Shown here: in pieces, positions 8,532 to 18,434 of the stretch
Numbering within the stretch: the first letter of the stretch is position 1
Layout of the letters: every line of letters begins with the position of its first letter
Assembly: GCA_023382715.1 (NCBI GenBank)
Contig: JAHDWP010000004.1
Span: 1 to 64,000, forward strand
Direction of reading: 5' to 3'
DNA from: Anaerolineae bacterium
GTDB taxonomy: Bacteria; Chloroflexota; Anaerolineae; Aggregatilineales; Aggregatilineaceae
Length of the DNA: 64,000 bases
Notes under the pieces: model-generated
Database searches by the model: none
The model's input: only the letters and a program-made list of their open reading frames with translations
Told to the model about the DNA's origin: nothing
Program-made: the position numbers and the translations under genes

Positions 8532-10073
8532 CTAGTGGGGCTTCTCAGCCGCGTAGATGGCCGCCGCCTCGTCAAAATCCTCCCGGAGATGCACGTACAG
8601 AGTCCGGAACAGCCGGAAAATCGCCTGGTACACTGCGCGATGCTCAGGGTTGGGCTGGTACACCGTCCTGATCTGGACAATCTGCGCCAGCGTGTCCTGA
8701 AGATCGGGGAACAGCCCCAGACTCATGCCGACCAGCATGGCGTCGCCGAAGGGCGCGCCGATGGGGGCTTCTGGCAGCAGAATCGGGACGCCCAGGATGT
8801 CGGCCTTCATCTGGTTCCAGAGGGCGCTGCGCGTCCCTCCCCCGACCGAGCGCAGTTCCTGCACAACCGCTCCCGCCTCCTGCGCCGTCTGAATGTTGTG
8901 CAGCAAGGCGAAGACCGTCCCCTCCAGAATGGCCCGGATGATCGCGCCTCGCGACGTCCCAAGGGACAGCCCGAACAGGACGCCTCTGGCGTTGGTGTGC
9001 CACAGGGGTGAGCGCTCGCCCATCATGTAGGGCAGGAAGATGACGCCGTCGCTTCCCGGCGCAATCCTCGCGGCCTGCTGAGTCAGCAGATCGAAGGCGT
9101 CAGCGCCCAGCAGCGCGCTAGCTTGTTGCTCGATCAGCCCAAATTGCTCGCGATACCAGTTGAGGCTCGCGCCCGATGCGACGATCGCCCCCACCAGTAG
9201 ATGGACATCGGGAACCACATGGGGGGTGGCGATCAGGCTCGGCTCGGTCATGCCGCTCCTGTTCGGGATCATGAGGACGGTCGAGGTCCCGGTCATCTCG
9301 GCGGCGGTCCCGGCATCGGTGACGCCGGCCTCCAGGGCCGCCGCTACCGCATCAATCATGCCCACCAACACCGGCGTGCCAGGGCGCAGGCCAGTCGCCT
9401 GCGCTGCGCTGGGGGTGACCGCTCCCAGCACGTGATGAGCGGGACAACACGCTGGCAGTTGAGCCTCGTCTAGGCCGCACGCTTCGCACAGCTCCGCCGA
9501 CCATGCGCCGCCGTCGCGCTGCCAGAGCTGCATCAACGCGGCGTGCGTGGGGTCAACGGCAATCTGCCCGGTCAGGCGATAGTTGATGTAGCCATTCACC
9601 TGGACGAACTGGTGTGTCTGAGCGAGCAGGTGCGGCTCGTGATTCCTGAACCAGAGGACCTTCGCCGCCATGAAGTAAGGGTCTGGGCGGTTGCCCGTGA
9701 TCTGGAAGACGCGGTCGCAGCCGAGGGAGTCCCTGATCTGTCGGGCTTCCGCTTCGGCGCGGCGATCCATCCAGATCAGGGCGGGGCGCAACACCTGCCC
9801 CAGGCGATCGAGCGCGATCAGGGCCGGGGCCTGCGAGCTGACCGCCAGCCCGGCCACGCGGTCGGACGCGCCGGGCGTCTGAGCGAGGACTGCCCGCACC
9901 GCGACGCACACCGCATCCCACCAATCCTCGGGGTGCTGCTCGACCCACCCGGGCCTGAGGTAGTGCGTCCGGTACCCCGCCTGGTGAACCGCCTCAACCT
10001 GCCCGCCCTGGCCAATCAGCGCGGCTTTGGCCGCTGTAGTCCCCACGTCAATGCCCAGCAGCAAATCGGTCAC
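8532..10073 (-). CDS. FGGY-family carbohydrate kinase
   Basis: ATP-dependent phosphorylation of a sugar or polyol in the cytoplasm; xylulokinase-like in length (513 residues) and motifs. The N terminus LLLGIDVGTTAAKAALI is the phosphate-binding loop of the sugar-kinase/Hsp70/actin fold. Later come LIWMDRRAEAEA, a GTP-VLVGMIDAVAAALEAG segment and MTGTSTVLMI, then GGGTRS near the C terminus. The open frame extends 70 codons upstream. I choose GTG at 10073 because AGGAGG lies 8 bases upstream and the family begins right there. No isomerase or sugar transporter is adjacent, so the substrate cannot be named. Confidence 0.85.
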   Translation of the reverse strand: MTDLLLGIDVGTTAAKAALIGQGGQVEAVHQAGYRTHYLRPGWVEQHPEDWWDAVCVAVRAVLAQTPGASDRVAGLAVSSQAPALIALDRLGQVLRPALIWMDRRAEAEARQIRDSLGCDRVFQITGNRPDPYFMAAKVLWFRNHEPHLLAQTHQFVQVNGYINYRLTGQIAVDPTHAALMQLWQRDGGAWSAELCEACGLDEAQLPACCPAHHVLGAVTPSAAQATGLRPGTPVLVGMIDAVAAALEAGVTDAGTAAEMTGTSTVLMIPNRSGMTEPSLIATPHVVPDVHLLVGAIVASGASLNWYREQFGLIEQQASALLGADAFDLLTQQAARIAPGSDGVIFLPYMMGERSPLWHTNARGVLFGLSLGTSRGAIIRAILEGTVFALLHNIQTAQEAGAVVQELRSVGGGTRSALWNQMKADILGVPILLPEAPIGAPFGDAMLVGMSLGLFPDLQDTLAQIVQIRTVYQPNPEHRAVYQAIFRLFRTLYVHLREDFDEAAAIYAAEKPH

Positions 10074-10198
10074 TCTGGTAACCTCCTGTATGGTGAGCCG
10101 GTTGGTGGGCGGCCAGGCCGCCGTATGCTTTCGCCCCCGACTCTTCCCCAAAAGAGAAAGGGGCCGGGGCGGGGAGGCGCAGCCTCGCCAAGAGTCGC

Positions 10199-11011
10199 TC
10201 AGCCCAGCGCCACGTCCAGGATCATCATGACTACGAAGCCGAGCATCGCGCCCATGGTGGCCAGGTCGGCGTTGCCGTTGCACTGCGATTCCGGCACCAC
10301 TTCCTCGACCACGACGAAGATCATCGCGCCAGCCGCGAACGCCAGCGCGTAGGGCAGCAGCGGGCGCACGATGAGTACCGACGCCGCCCCCAGCACGCCC
10401 GCGATCGGCTCCACTATCGCCGATAACTGCCCGTACCAGAAACTGCGCAAGCGGGACATGCCTTCTCCCCGCAGCGGCATCGCCACCGCGATCCCTTCGG
10501 GGAAGTTCTGCAGGCCCACGCCGATCGTCAGCGCCACGGCAGCGCTCACTTGCGACGACGGCAGATCAGCCGCCGCCGCGCCGAAGGCCACGCCAATGGC
10601 CAGCCCTTCGGGGATGTTGTGCAAGGTGATGGCCAGAACCAGCAGAATTGAGCGGTGCCAGGTGGTCGGCAACCCTTCCGCCTGTTCTCGCGGCAGGTTC
10701 AGGTGCAGATGAGGCAGCACCAGATCTATCCCGCGCAGGAACAGACCCCCCACCAGGAATCCGATCGCCGCCGGAAACCACGCGGGGACGCCGTCGAATT
10801 CCTCTGCCAGCGCGATGGATGGCGCCAGCAAGGACCAGAAACTGGCTGCGATCATCACCCCTGCCGCGAAGCCCAGCATCGTGTCGAGCAGCCGGCGGCC
10901 CACAGACCGCGTGAGGAAGACGGACGCTGCGCCGAGAGCCGTAACGCTCCACGTGAAGCCCGTGGCCAGCAGCGCCTGCAAGATGGGATGCATCGCTTCG
11001 ATTTCTTTCAT
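10199..11011 (-). CDS. ZIP-family divalent metal transporter
   Basis: 270-residue inner-membrane protein with about eight hydrophobic helices. The ZIP metal site appears as HNIPEG in helix 4 and QNFPEG in helix 5. VVVEEVVPE lies in a later helix, and a histidine-bearing loop LVLPHLHLN precedes helix 4. Such proteins take up zinc, iron or manganese; the presence of HNIPEG/QNFPEG suggests the ZupT/GufA group. I use ATG 11011 (MKEIEAMHP), since the upstream extension has no family similarity. It may be expressed alone. Confidence 0.85.
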   Translation of the reverse strand: MKEIEAMHPILQALLATGFTWSVTALGAASVFLTRSVGRRLLDTMLGFAAGVMIAASFWSLLAPSIALAEEFDGVPAWFPAAIGFLVGGLFLRGIDLVLPHLHLNLPREQAEGLPTTWHRSILLVLAITLHNIPEGLAIGVAFGAAAADLPSSQVSAAVALTIGVGLQNFPEGIAVAMPLRGEGMSRLRSFWYGQLSAIVEPIAGVLGAASVLIVRPLLPYALAFAAGAMIFVVVEEVVPESQCNGNADLATMGAMLGFVVMMILDVALG

Positions 11012-11589
11012 GTTGACACCTGTGGAATCGCCACCGTGAGGATGGCACCTGTTCCTTACTGGCCCGGACGCTGTTTGAGCTGGCGAATCAACCGAAGAGC
11101 GGGCCAGCCGTCGCCGCAAGCTGGCGCACCACGCCGCCCATTATGGCACAAATCGCCGCAAAGGGAGTCCGCCAGGCTTCAGGATTTGCGAACAAGTCGC
11201 CAGGGTGCGCTGCATCCCGCTCCGCCTGACCTGCGCCCGCATCAATCATAGTGCTTCTGGACGATTTGACCATAGCGCGGGGAAACCGGGCGGCGTTATG
11301 CTAGACGCCCGGCGTTCAGCGTGTCACGGGCAACCTTTGCGCGATCCGCAAGGCAATTGGTGCTGCAGGATGCTGCGATGATTGGGTATAATTCACGCCC
11401 GCTTCAGCCGATGCGCGGGGCCGGGCCTTTCCAGCCGGCCAACCGCCAGCCCTGACAAATTCCTGACTGGCTTTCTTTTTTGGATATACCGGCTTACGCT
11501 CACCCAGTCTCTGGCGCTCACTGCGAGCCGCCAGCCAGTTCAACGTAGCAGATGGCGGTCAGGAGCGCCACTGCGGGAGGCATGAGCAC
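11012..11589. other. Intergenic region between divergent genes
   Basis: About 580 bases without a convincing gene. TATAAT at 11387-11392 is a possible -10 for the rightward SPFH gene but has no good -35 partner. Nothing else stands out. Confidence 0.4.
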
Positions 11590-12561
11590 ATGGAAATCAT
11601 CCCAGGCATAGTCGCTGGCGTCTTGCTGGTGGGCATTCTGCTGGCCGTGCTGTTTGAGTACCGCATCCGCCAGCCGGATGTCATTATGCTGTATGAGTCG
11701 AAGGGCCAGATCGGCGTCCGCAAGGGGCTGCTCTGTCCGCGCCACTTCAGCCTGCCGCTGAAGCGCACGACTTATCCTCTCCAGCTTTCGGTCGAGGCCG
11801 CTGCTGCAGGGAACCTGCTCGTGCTCGTCAAGCTAGTCGGCTCTGCCGCGCCGTCCGTCGAGCATATCCAGGCGTTGATTCGGGTCGGCGGATGGGACAG
11901 TGAGGCAGTGGCGCGCGCGGTGGATCAGGTCAGGATTCTGTTGCAGGGGCTGGTCAAGGAGTACACCGAGCGCTCCGACATTCACGCCATCTCTTCGCCT
12001 GGCATCCTGCAGCACCTGGACGAGCACCTGCCGGCCATCGAAGAGAAGTTCGGCCTGGAGTTGATCTCGCTGGCCGTCCAGTCATTGGAGCCAGCGGACC
12101 CGAAGATCGCTGAAGCGCTCCGCCAGCAGGAAGAGGCGCGCCTGCTCGAACGCACGGAGCAACTGAATCACCAGGCGCGCGTCGTGGCTGCCAGGGCCAG
12201 ATACCAGGCCGATGAAGAGATCGCCGAGATGGAGCACGCCCTGGAACTGAAGCGGGCCGACCTCAAGAGAACCCAGTTTGAGCGCGACGCGGCGCTGGCC
12301 CGCCAGCGTATCGAAGACGAGCTGGCCCGCAGCCGCCTGCGCCTCGCCTTCGAAAAGGAAGAGCTGGACGTACTGCGCGGCAGCCCGGAGCTGCTGATGC
12401 TGACGCCGCAGGCGGCCCGGCTGGCCGAAGCGAGCCAGGGCCTGAAGAACGCCCGGACGGTCATCTCCCTGACGCCGCAGGAGCTTGCCAACGGGTCGGT
12501 GCTCTTCACCCTGTTCCGGGATCTGTTGCAGAAGCACCTGGATGCGCCGGATGAGGCGTAG
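11590..12561 (+). CDS. SPFH/band-7-like membrane protein with coiled coil
   Basis: 323 residues: one N-terminal hydrophobic helix (about 4-23), a beta-rich SPFH/stomatin-like domain (about 25-180), then a long charged helix (about 180-265) with heptad character, and a short tail. VARAVDQVRILLQGLVKEYT and the helix of FGLELISLAVQSLEPADPKIAEAL match the end of an SPFH domain. Such proteins form oligomeric membrane scaffolds. It lies 64 bases upstream of the giant aminotransferase/PEPC-like gene on the same strand, which suggests joint expression and possibly membrane recruitment of that enzyme. Confidence 0.7.
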   Translation: MEIIPGIVAGVLLVGILLAVLFEYRIRQPDVIMLYESKGQIGVRKGLLCPRHFSLPLKRTTYPLQLSVEAAAAGNLLVLVKLVGSAAPSVEHIQALIRVGGWDSEAVARAVDQVRILLQGLVKEYTERSDIHAISSPGILQHLDEHLPAIEEKFGLELISLAVQSLEPADPKIAEALRQQEEARLLERTEQLNHQARVVAARARYQADEEIAEMEHALELKRADLKRTQFERDAALARQRIEDELARSRLRLAFEKEELDVLRGSPELLMLTPQAARLAEASQGLKNARTVISLTPQELANGSVLFTLFRDLLQKHLDAPDEA

Positions 12562-12625
12562 CCAGGCGGAGGCGATCACCGAAGCCTTGCGACGCTGAGG
12601 ACGCGGCCCAAGCGAGTGCCCGACC

Positions 12626-15600
12626 ATGCCCCATCTACCTGATCCAATGGCGCTCTTCCGCCTCAAGCCGATCCGGGCAGCGCGCGTCTCCGAGGTCAGC
12701 GAGACCACAGCGGCGGCGCCCGTCCCGGCGGAGGAGCGCATCAACTTTCACATCGGCAACCCGCTGCAGGACGCGCGCATGTCCTCGGCTTTTCTGCGCA
12801 CGGCCCTCGGCCTGGACATCCGCCAGGAGGAGCTGAGCGACGCCGAGCCAGAAGCGATCCTGGAGCATCTGGGGTGGGAGGCGGCAGACCGGCCCAGGCT
12901 CGATTTCCTCATCCGCGCCATCAAAAAGAGCGCCCCCTACATGCCCAGGGGAGGGTACTCGCCCAGGGCGCGCCACCCTGTCGTCGAAGCGTTCTGCTCA
13001 TGGCTGGAGCACCAGCAGGAGACGCTGCATTATGACACCGGCGAGCAGTCGGGTCGCCGCGAGATCATCCTGGCCTCTGGCGGGCTTGGCGAGACGCTGC
13101 GCGTCATCCTGTTCACCCTGTCGTCGTACCTGGAAACCACGCCCGCGCGCATTCTGTGTTATGGCTGCGACCTGATGCCAGCTCTCAAAGCGCTGCCCGG
13201 CCTGCTGTTTGAAGACCTGCCAGCGGACGAGCAGCTCGCCTGCGAGCGCGTCGAGCAGCTTCTGACGGGCCAGCCCTCTACGCCCACCTTCCTGGTGATT
13301 GGCCGCGTGCTCGGCGAGACGACGCGGCGCTGGCTGCGCCTGGTGAGCATCGAGTGGCCGCTGTTCTTCATCGAGGCGAACAACGCGCCCAACCATCTCT
13401 CGCTGGCCCGCGAGGCCAAGCTGGTTCAGCGCGTCGTCCGGCTGCTGACTCCCGCCATCTTCTCGCCGCGACTGCACGCGCTCTCGACGGTGTTTGTGGC
13501 GGGCAATGCCGATTTGCTGAGCGCGGTGGAAAACGTGCACTTCAGCCTGAAAGGCACGCCTTCTGCGTCCGAAGTCGAGCTGCTGGTCTTTCTGCTCGAA
13601 CAGCATCTTGCCGGACCCTTGCAGGCCCCTCCGCCAGCGATGCCGGAGACTCGCCCCCCCTTTGAAGGGCTGACGCTGGCTGGTGCCGCCGAGATGGCCC
13701 TGCCACATCTGGCCGAGCACGCCGGGGAGCGGCTGGAAGCGCTGCTGGAGGCTCACGCGCAGCGGCTGGAGCATTCGCTGCGCGTGCTGGACGACAAGGC
13801 GGCGCTCTTTACGCAGCGTATGCAGAGCGCGTGGGGCGATCGGCTTTTCGACGAGTTCGCCACCCTGGAGGTGCGGGAGCTGCTCGATCTGCTCATCGAG
13901 AACCTGCACCGACCGGAGACATCCCAGGCATTTCAGCGCAGCTTCCTGAGCGCCTTCGTGCGGCACCAGTCCCAGTACCAGCCGGAGTCATGCCTGGTGA
14001 CCAGCGGCTCTTCGCGCACGGCGCTGGGCATCATCGGCTTTCACTGCGGCATCAGCGAAGTGATCATCCCCGACCTGAGCTGGTCCTACGAGCAGTGCTT
14101 CCCCACGGTATATGCCGTGCCGCTGACCGAGGCGCTGGAGCTTGACGCCGAGGCCATGATCGCCAGGGTCGAGGAGCTTTGCCGGCGCGATCCGTCGTGG
14201 CGGGAGCGAGGGGCGATTGCCCTCAACAACCCGCACAACGCCACCGGGCGCGTCTTCGGCGAGGACGCCGTGCGCAGGCTGCTCGCCTATTGCCTGGAGC
14301 GCGGCATCTACGTCATTGACGACCTGGCCTACCAGAACGTGGCGCCGGTGGACGGTCTGCCCGAAATCAAGACGGTGCGCCAGATGGTGACGGAGATGGT
14401 GCGGCTGGGAGTGGCCGACGAGCGCTGCGCCGACCGCGTGATCACCGTCCATTCCATGTCGAAGACGGACTGCCTGGCCGGGGCCAGGCTCGCCGTTGTG
14501 GAAATCCGCGACCGGGCACTGCGCGAGCGCTTCGCCGAGATCAACGCGCATATCCAGCCCAACATCGCCGCCATCTTCATCTGCTATCTGTTCTATCGCG
14601 GCGCGACGCAGGCTGTGCGCACGTACTGGCACTTGCGCAACGCCATTTACGGCGAGCGGACGCGCGCCTTGCTCGCCGCCGTAGAGAATCTGCCGCCAGA
14701 CCGCAATCCATTCCGCCTGGAGATCATCCCGCCGACGGGCAGCATGTACCCGCTGCTGCACATCGGGGTTTTGCCCGCCGGCCTGTCGTTGGACTGGCTG
14801 GCCTCGTCTCTGGCGCGGCAAGGCATCGGCCTGCTGCCCCTGGCGACGTTCGCGCGCACTGAGAAGGGCTTCGAGACGGGGCGGACGACGTTCCGCCTGA
14901 CGCTGGGCGGCGTGGACAACGCCGAAACGCTCCTGATCAAGACGCGCCGCCTGCTGATTGACCTGAACCGCCTGATCGCCGAAGAAGATGCGCGTTACAA
15001 CCGCAAGCGCCCGCCGCTCAGGCCGGCAGGAAACGGGAGCGATCGATCGTCTGAGCTGACCCACGCGATGGACAGCGTCGCCGGGCAGATCCTGCAATGG
15101 TGCGAGAACAGCCGCGCCAGCCGCCGCCTGATGTCTATGCTCCTGCTGGACGGCGAGCAGGTGCGGCGCGAGTTTGTGCGGCGCTATGCGCCTGAGCGGC
15201 TGGAAGCCTTCCGCACTCGCCTGCTCGACCGGGCGCGGATCAGCGACGAGCTGATGCGCCAGGCGTTAGGCGACGGGGGCAAGCGCCTGGCCGAAAGGCT
15301 TGAGCGGGAGTTCATGAAGGACTCCCTGGAACGGCGGCAGGAATTATTCCGGCTGCGCTCGTATGACCGGACGGTGCACCCCACGCAGATGTATTCGCTG
15401 GGGGCGGAGCTGGCCCTGGACGCCATCCTGAAGGCGCTGATCGCTGGCCAGCCGGTGCCAGCGGCGCATATCGAAGAGGCCGCGCGCGCCCTGCTGCAGG
15501 AATATCTGGGGCTGAATGTCAGCATCTCCTCGCGGCAGGAGACCGACGAAATCCTGCTGGACCTGGCCGCGCTGACGGCGGGCGAGCAGTATTCTGAGTT

Positions 15601-18244
15601 GTTCACCGGCGCGACCCTGACGCCCTTCCTGTCGTTCTGGAGCGACTGGGACGGGAGCAACCGGCCCTCCGGGCAGGGGCACCAACTGGCTGCGGCGGTG
15701 GTCATGGAGAACGTGCGGCGCATGGCGCATATTCTGGGCCTGCTGCGGCAGGTCGTCCCAGATGTTGCCATCAGCCCCGACCTGCTCTCCGAACTCGACC
15801 GGCTCGATCAGCGCAACCAGCGCTTCACCCAACTCCTGAACGCCATCACCCAACTGACTCACCAGTTGGAGCGGCGCTACCGGGGCATTCTGCCCTTTTC
15901 GGTGGACACCACGCCTCTGCGGCAGCTCGCCACGCGCTGGCATCTGCGCCGCGATCCGGCCAAGGTACTCTGGCAGCACAACGATCGCTATGAGCAGAAG
16001 ATGCTTGAGATGCGGCAGGAACGGCGCCAGATGCTGGAGCACTACTTCGCGCTGAACAAGAAGCTGCGCAAGCAGTTGCACGCCCTGATCCCGACCATTC
16101 AGGCGCACCGCACGAGCGAGCGCCTGCTGCGCGAGGTGGTGGGGTATCGGGATATTCTCCAGCGCGTGGTCATCACCCCGCGCATTCAGCAATCGCTGAT
16201 CACGGCGCGCGACCAGTTCGCCATCAACACCACCGTCTACAACACGCACGAGATCAACACCGTCTCCGGCCAGTACGGCAACCCAGGCATGGCGCTGGCC
16301 GTGCAGATCAGCCTGTCCACCAGGCCGGAGACGCTCATCTCGCTTGACCGGAAGATGCGCACCCAGCTGGAGCAGGCGCGGCGCGAGCATCCAACAGCGG
16401 ACCTGCCGTCGGTCTGGCTGATCCCCCTGTTTGAGAGCGTGGAGGCGGTCGAGAACATCCGGGGCTACCTGGATCAGGTGTGGGACTATGCCATGCAGAG
16501 TCGCCACACCGCCCAGTCTGCGCAGAGTCGCTTCACCGAGATGATCTGCGAGGTGTTTGTGGCCGGTTCCGATCTGAGCCAGCAGGTCAGCCAGGCGGCG
16601 GCGGCTTTTCTGTACCAGAAGGCGACGTTCGATGTCCAGTCGTGGCTGGTCGAACACGGCACCGCCGAAAGCGTGCGCGTCAAGCTGGGCAGCGGCGAAC
16701 CAATGCAGCGCCAGGGAGCCTACTACTCGCGCGTGGCGGGCGTCCCCGCTTTTCAGGATTCTGCGCTCAACAGGCAACGCTTCGCCGAGCACCTGCTGGC
16801 CGCCGCGCGCAAAAGCACAGCCTATGCGGTGACGCCCCTGCAGGGCGTCTTCCTGGGCGGCGAACTGCGCACGTTTCAGAGCAACCTGGCGGAGCAGTTG
16901 CGCTTCCTGCCCGCCCGCGACCTGGTCGGCCTGCTGTATCATGTGCGGGAATCGCAGGAGATTCACCGCGCCGACCTGATCCGCGCCGCAGAGATGGCCG
17001 CCGAAACCCGCCTGGTGGCGCGGAGCCGGAGCCTGCACGAGCTGGAGCGCCTGACCATCGGGGCCAGCGAAGCGCCTTACGAGCAGTTCCTCGAAGAGAT
17101 GACCGACAGCTTTCGGCACATCCTCTATGGCGGTGAAGAAGACGTGATCGGTCTGCACATTATCTCATACTTCATCGCCCGCTCCATGCCTCAACTGCGC
17201 GATCGCCCCACCAGCCGGCAGTCGTTGGGGACGGGGACGGAGCGCGGGCAGCGCATCCTGGCCAACATCGCCGAGATCATCCCCCTGTCGAAGCACGGCA
17301 GCTTGCTGCGGGCTATCGCGCACAACCAGGCGCAGACGGCGGTGCTGGGCGTCAACCAGCTTACGACCGGGCTGTTCCGCGCCCTCGAACGCTTCGCCCA
17401 GAAAGCGTTTGTCGAGGCGGAGCAAGAGCGCCTGATCGCTGAGCGATTGCTGCCACACCTGCCCGTGTACGAGATTCTGCACACGCTGCGCGTCTACCAG
17501 GATCACGAAGGGACATTCCTGCACGCTGTCGAGACGGCGTTCCCGGCGGGCAACTCGGCTTTTGTGGCCCTGCGCGAAGATAACGACGCCCTGAGGCGCT
17601 ACCTGCCGCTCGTCCAGCAGGAGCTGCTGCGCCGTCATGGCGTGAGCGTCCGCGAGTTCTTCAGCAACGGGGCGCTCATCCCGGACCTGCTGCCGACGCT
17701 GCGGCCCGATCTTGCCGTCCTGCTGCAGAAAGACCTGTTCAACACCGACATCGAGGCGATGCTGGACGATGTTTCGGGGAAGATCGCCGATGACTGGCGG
17801 ACAGAGGTCAGTCGGCTGCTCCAGGTGCCGCGCCAGATTGATCATTGGCGCTCGATCATCTGGGACGTGATCGGCGACTCGATCTACCAGCGCGTGCAGA
17901 GCTTCGCTGAGCTGGCGACGGCGCTCTATTCCTTCGCCGGGACGCGCTCGCTCAGCGCGGCGCCGCCCCCCGCGACACGCGGGACGCAGTTGTCTCCCGT
18001 GTTGGCGGGATTTTTCCGCACTGCCCGCGCCGATGACGAGATGCGCGGCTTTCTGATCGGCGCCATCGAGTATCTGCGCTCCTTCACCGATGGCAACCTG
18101 GAGATGCCCGTCAGCATCATCCGGGCCATGAACGATGTCGAGCGCCTGGCGCAGATCGAAGAGACGGCGCTCCCGCCCGAAAAGCAGAACCTCTTCCGCC
18201 ACTGCGCGCTGCAGATAGCCCGTCTGGCGGGCGAGAGCGGGTAG
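12626..18244 (+). CDS. Giant fusion: aminotransferase-like segment, PLP aminotransferase, PEP carboxylase-like C terminus
   Basis: 1872 residues. Residues about 38-330 resemble a fold-type-I aminotransferase but lack the lysine. Residues about 430-790 form a complete class I/II aminotransferase: NPHNATG at 535-541, DDLAYQ with Asp566 and Tyr569, and SMSKTD with the PLP lysine Lys613. The rest is PEP-carboxylase-like, with TVHPTQ (His918), DWDG (1007-1010), IPLFES (1266-1271), GSD (1314-1316) and GSGEPMQRQG (1355-1364). These correspond in order and roughly in spacing to TAHPTE, GGDRDGNP, PLFET, GYSDSAK and GRGG of bacterial PEPC. The catalytic Lys of GYSDSAK is Gln1319 here and GRGG is not conserved. 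PEPC makes oxaloacetate and an aspartate aminotransferase converts it to aspartate, so channelling is conceivable. Activity of either part is unproven. Confidence 0.7.
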   Translation: MPHLPDPMALFRLKPIRAARVSEVSETTAAAPVPAEERINFHIGNPLQDARMSSAFLRTALGLDIRQEELSDAEPEAILEHLGWEAADRPRLDFLIRAIKKSAPYMPRGGYSPRARHPVVEAFCSWLEHQQETLHYDTGEQSGRREIILASGGLGETLRVILFTLSSYLETTPARILCYGCDLMPALKALPGLLFEDLPADEQLACERVEQLLTGQPSTPTFLVIGRVLGETTRRWLRLVSIEWPLFFIEANNAPNHLSLAREAKLVQRVVRLLTPAIFSPRLHALSTVFVAGNADLLSAVENVHFSLKGTPSASEVELLVFLLEQHLAGPLQAPPPAMPETRPPFEGLTLAGAAEMALPHLAEHAGERLEALLEAHAQRLEHSLRVLDDKAALFTQRMQSAWGDRLFDEFATLEVRELLDLLIENLHRPETSQAFQRSFLSAFVRHQSQYQPESCLVTSGSSRTALGIIGFHCGISEVIIPDLSWSYEQCFPTVYAVPLTEALELDAEAMIARVEELCRRDPSWRERGAIALNNPHNATGRVFGEDAVRRLLAYCLERGIYVIDDLAYQNVAPVDGLPEIKTVRQMVTEMVRLGVADERCADRVITVHSMSKTDCLAGARLAVVEIRDRALRERFAEINAHIQPNIAAIFICYLFYRGATQAVRTYWHLRNAIYGERTRALLAAVENLPPDRNPFRLEIIPPTGSMYPLLHIGVLPAGLSLDWLASSLARQGIGLLPLATFARTEKGFETGRTTFRLTLGGVDNAETLLIKTRRLLIDLNRLIAEEDARYNRKRPPLRPAGNGSDRSSELTHAMDSVAGQILQWCENSRASRRLMSMLLLDGEQVRREFVRRYAPERLEAFRTRLLDRARISDELMRQALGDGGKRLAERLEREFMKDSLERRQELFRLRSYDRTVHPTQMYSLGAELALDAILKALIAGQPVPAAHIEEAARALLQEYLGLNVSISSRQETDEILLDLAALTAGEQYSELFTGATLTPFLSFWSDWDGSNRPSGQGHQLAAAVVMENVRRMAHILGLLRQVVPDVAISPDLLSELDRLDQRNQRFTQLLNAITQLTHQLERRYRGILPFSVDTTPLRQLATRWHLRRDPAKVLWQHNDRYEQKMLEMRQERRQMLEHYFALNKKLRKQLHALIPTIQAHRTSERLLREVVGYRDILQRVVITPRIQQSLITARDQFAINTTVYNTHEINTVSGQYGNPGMALAVQISLSTRPETLISLDRKMRTQLEQARREHPTADLPSVWLIPLFESVEAVENIRGYLDQVWDYAMQSRHTAQSAQSRFTEMICEVFVAGSDLSQQVSQAAAAFLYQKATFDVQSWLVEHGTAESVRVKLGSGEPMQRQGAYYSRVAGVPAFQDSALNRQRFAEHLLAAARKSTAYAVTPLQGVFLGGELRTFQSNLAEQLRFLPARDLVGLLYHVRESQEIHRADLIRAAEMAAETRLVARSRSLHELERLTIGASEAPYEQFLEEMTDSFRHILYGGEEDVIGLHIISYFIARSMPQLRDRPTSRQSLGTGTERGQRILANIAEIIPLSKHGSLLRAIAHNQAQTAVLGVNQLTTGLFRALERFAQKAFVEAEQERLIAERLLPHLPVYEILHTLRVYQDHEGTFLHAVETAFPAGNSAFVALREDNDALRRYLPLVQQELLRRHGVSVREFFSNGALIPDLLPTLRPDLAVLLQKDLFNTDIEAMLDDVSGKIADDWRTEVSRLLQVPRQIDHWRSIIWDVIGDSIYQRVQSFAELATALYSFAGTRSLSAAPPPATRGTQLSPVLAGFFRTARADDEMRGFLIGAIEYLRSFTDGNLEMPVSIIRAMNDVERLAQIEETALPPEKQNLFRHCALQIARLAGESG

Positions 18245-18336
18245 CGGCGGCCCTTGGCCCGCCGCCCTCTTCTCTTTCTCCCACGTGATACTGTTGGCGA
18301 ACGTTTCGCCGGGGTGCTGCCTGCTGCGGCCCCGCA

Positions 18337-18356
18337 GGGTGTATTGCAATACGCCC
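18337..18356. repeat. Intergenic palindrome between convergent genes
   Basis: GGGTGTATT (18337-18345) faces AATACGCCC (18348-18356) with one G-T pair. This looks like the core of a dispersed GGGCGTATTGCAATACGCCC-type repeat. It lies between two convergent genes and might act as a terminator. Confidence 0.5.
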
Positions 18357-18434
18357 CCGCAGAAATATTTCACCACCAGTCTTCTTTGTGGGGGCAGCGG
18401 CGGACAACCGCCGGCAGACTTCCACTAGCGTGCG

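Noticed and set aside
11387-11392. TATAAT as a promoter for the SPFH gene
   Set aside because: A perfect -10 match but no -35 at a proper distance and no extended -10; it is 200 bases from the start, so not listed as a separate feature.
15344-17158. A 600-codon open frame antisense to the giant fusion gene
   Set aside because: It lies fully opposite a gene with strong motifs, has no ribosome-binding site, and its composition is that of a GC-rich shadow frame.
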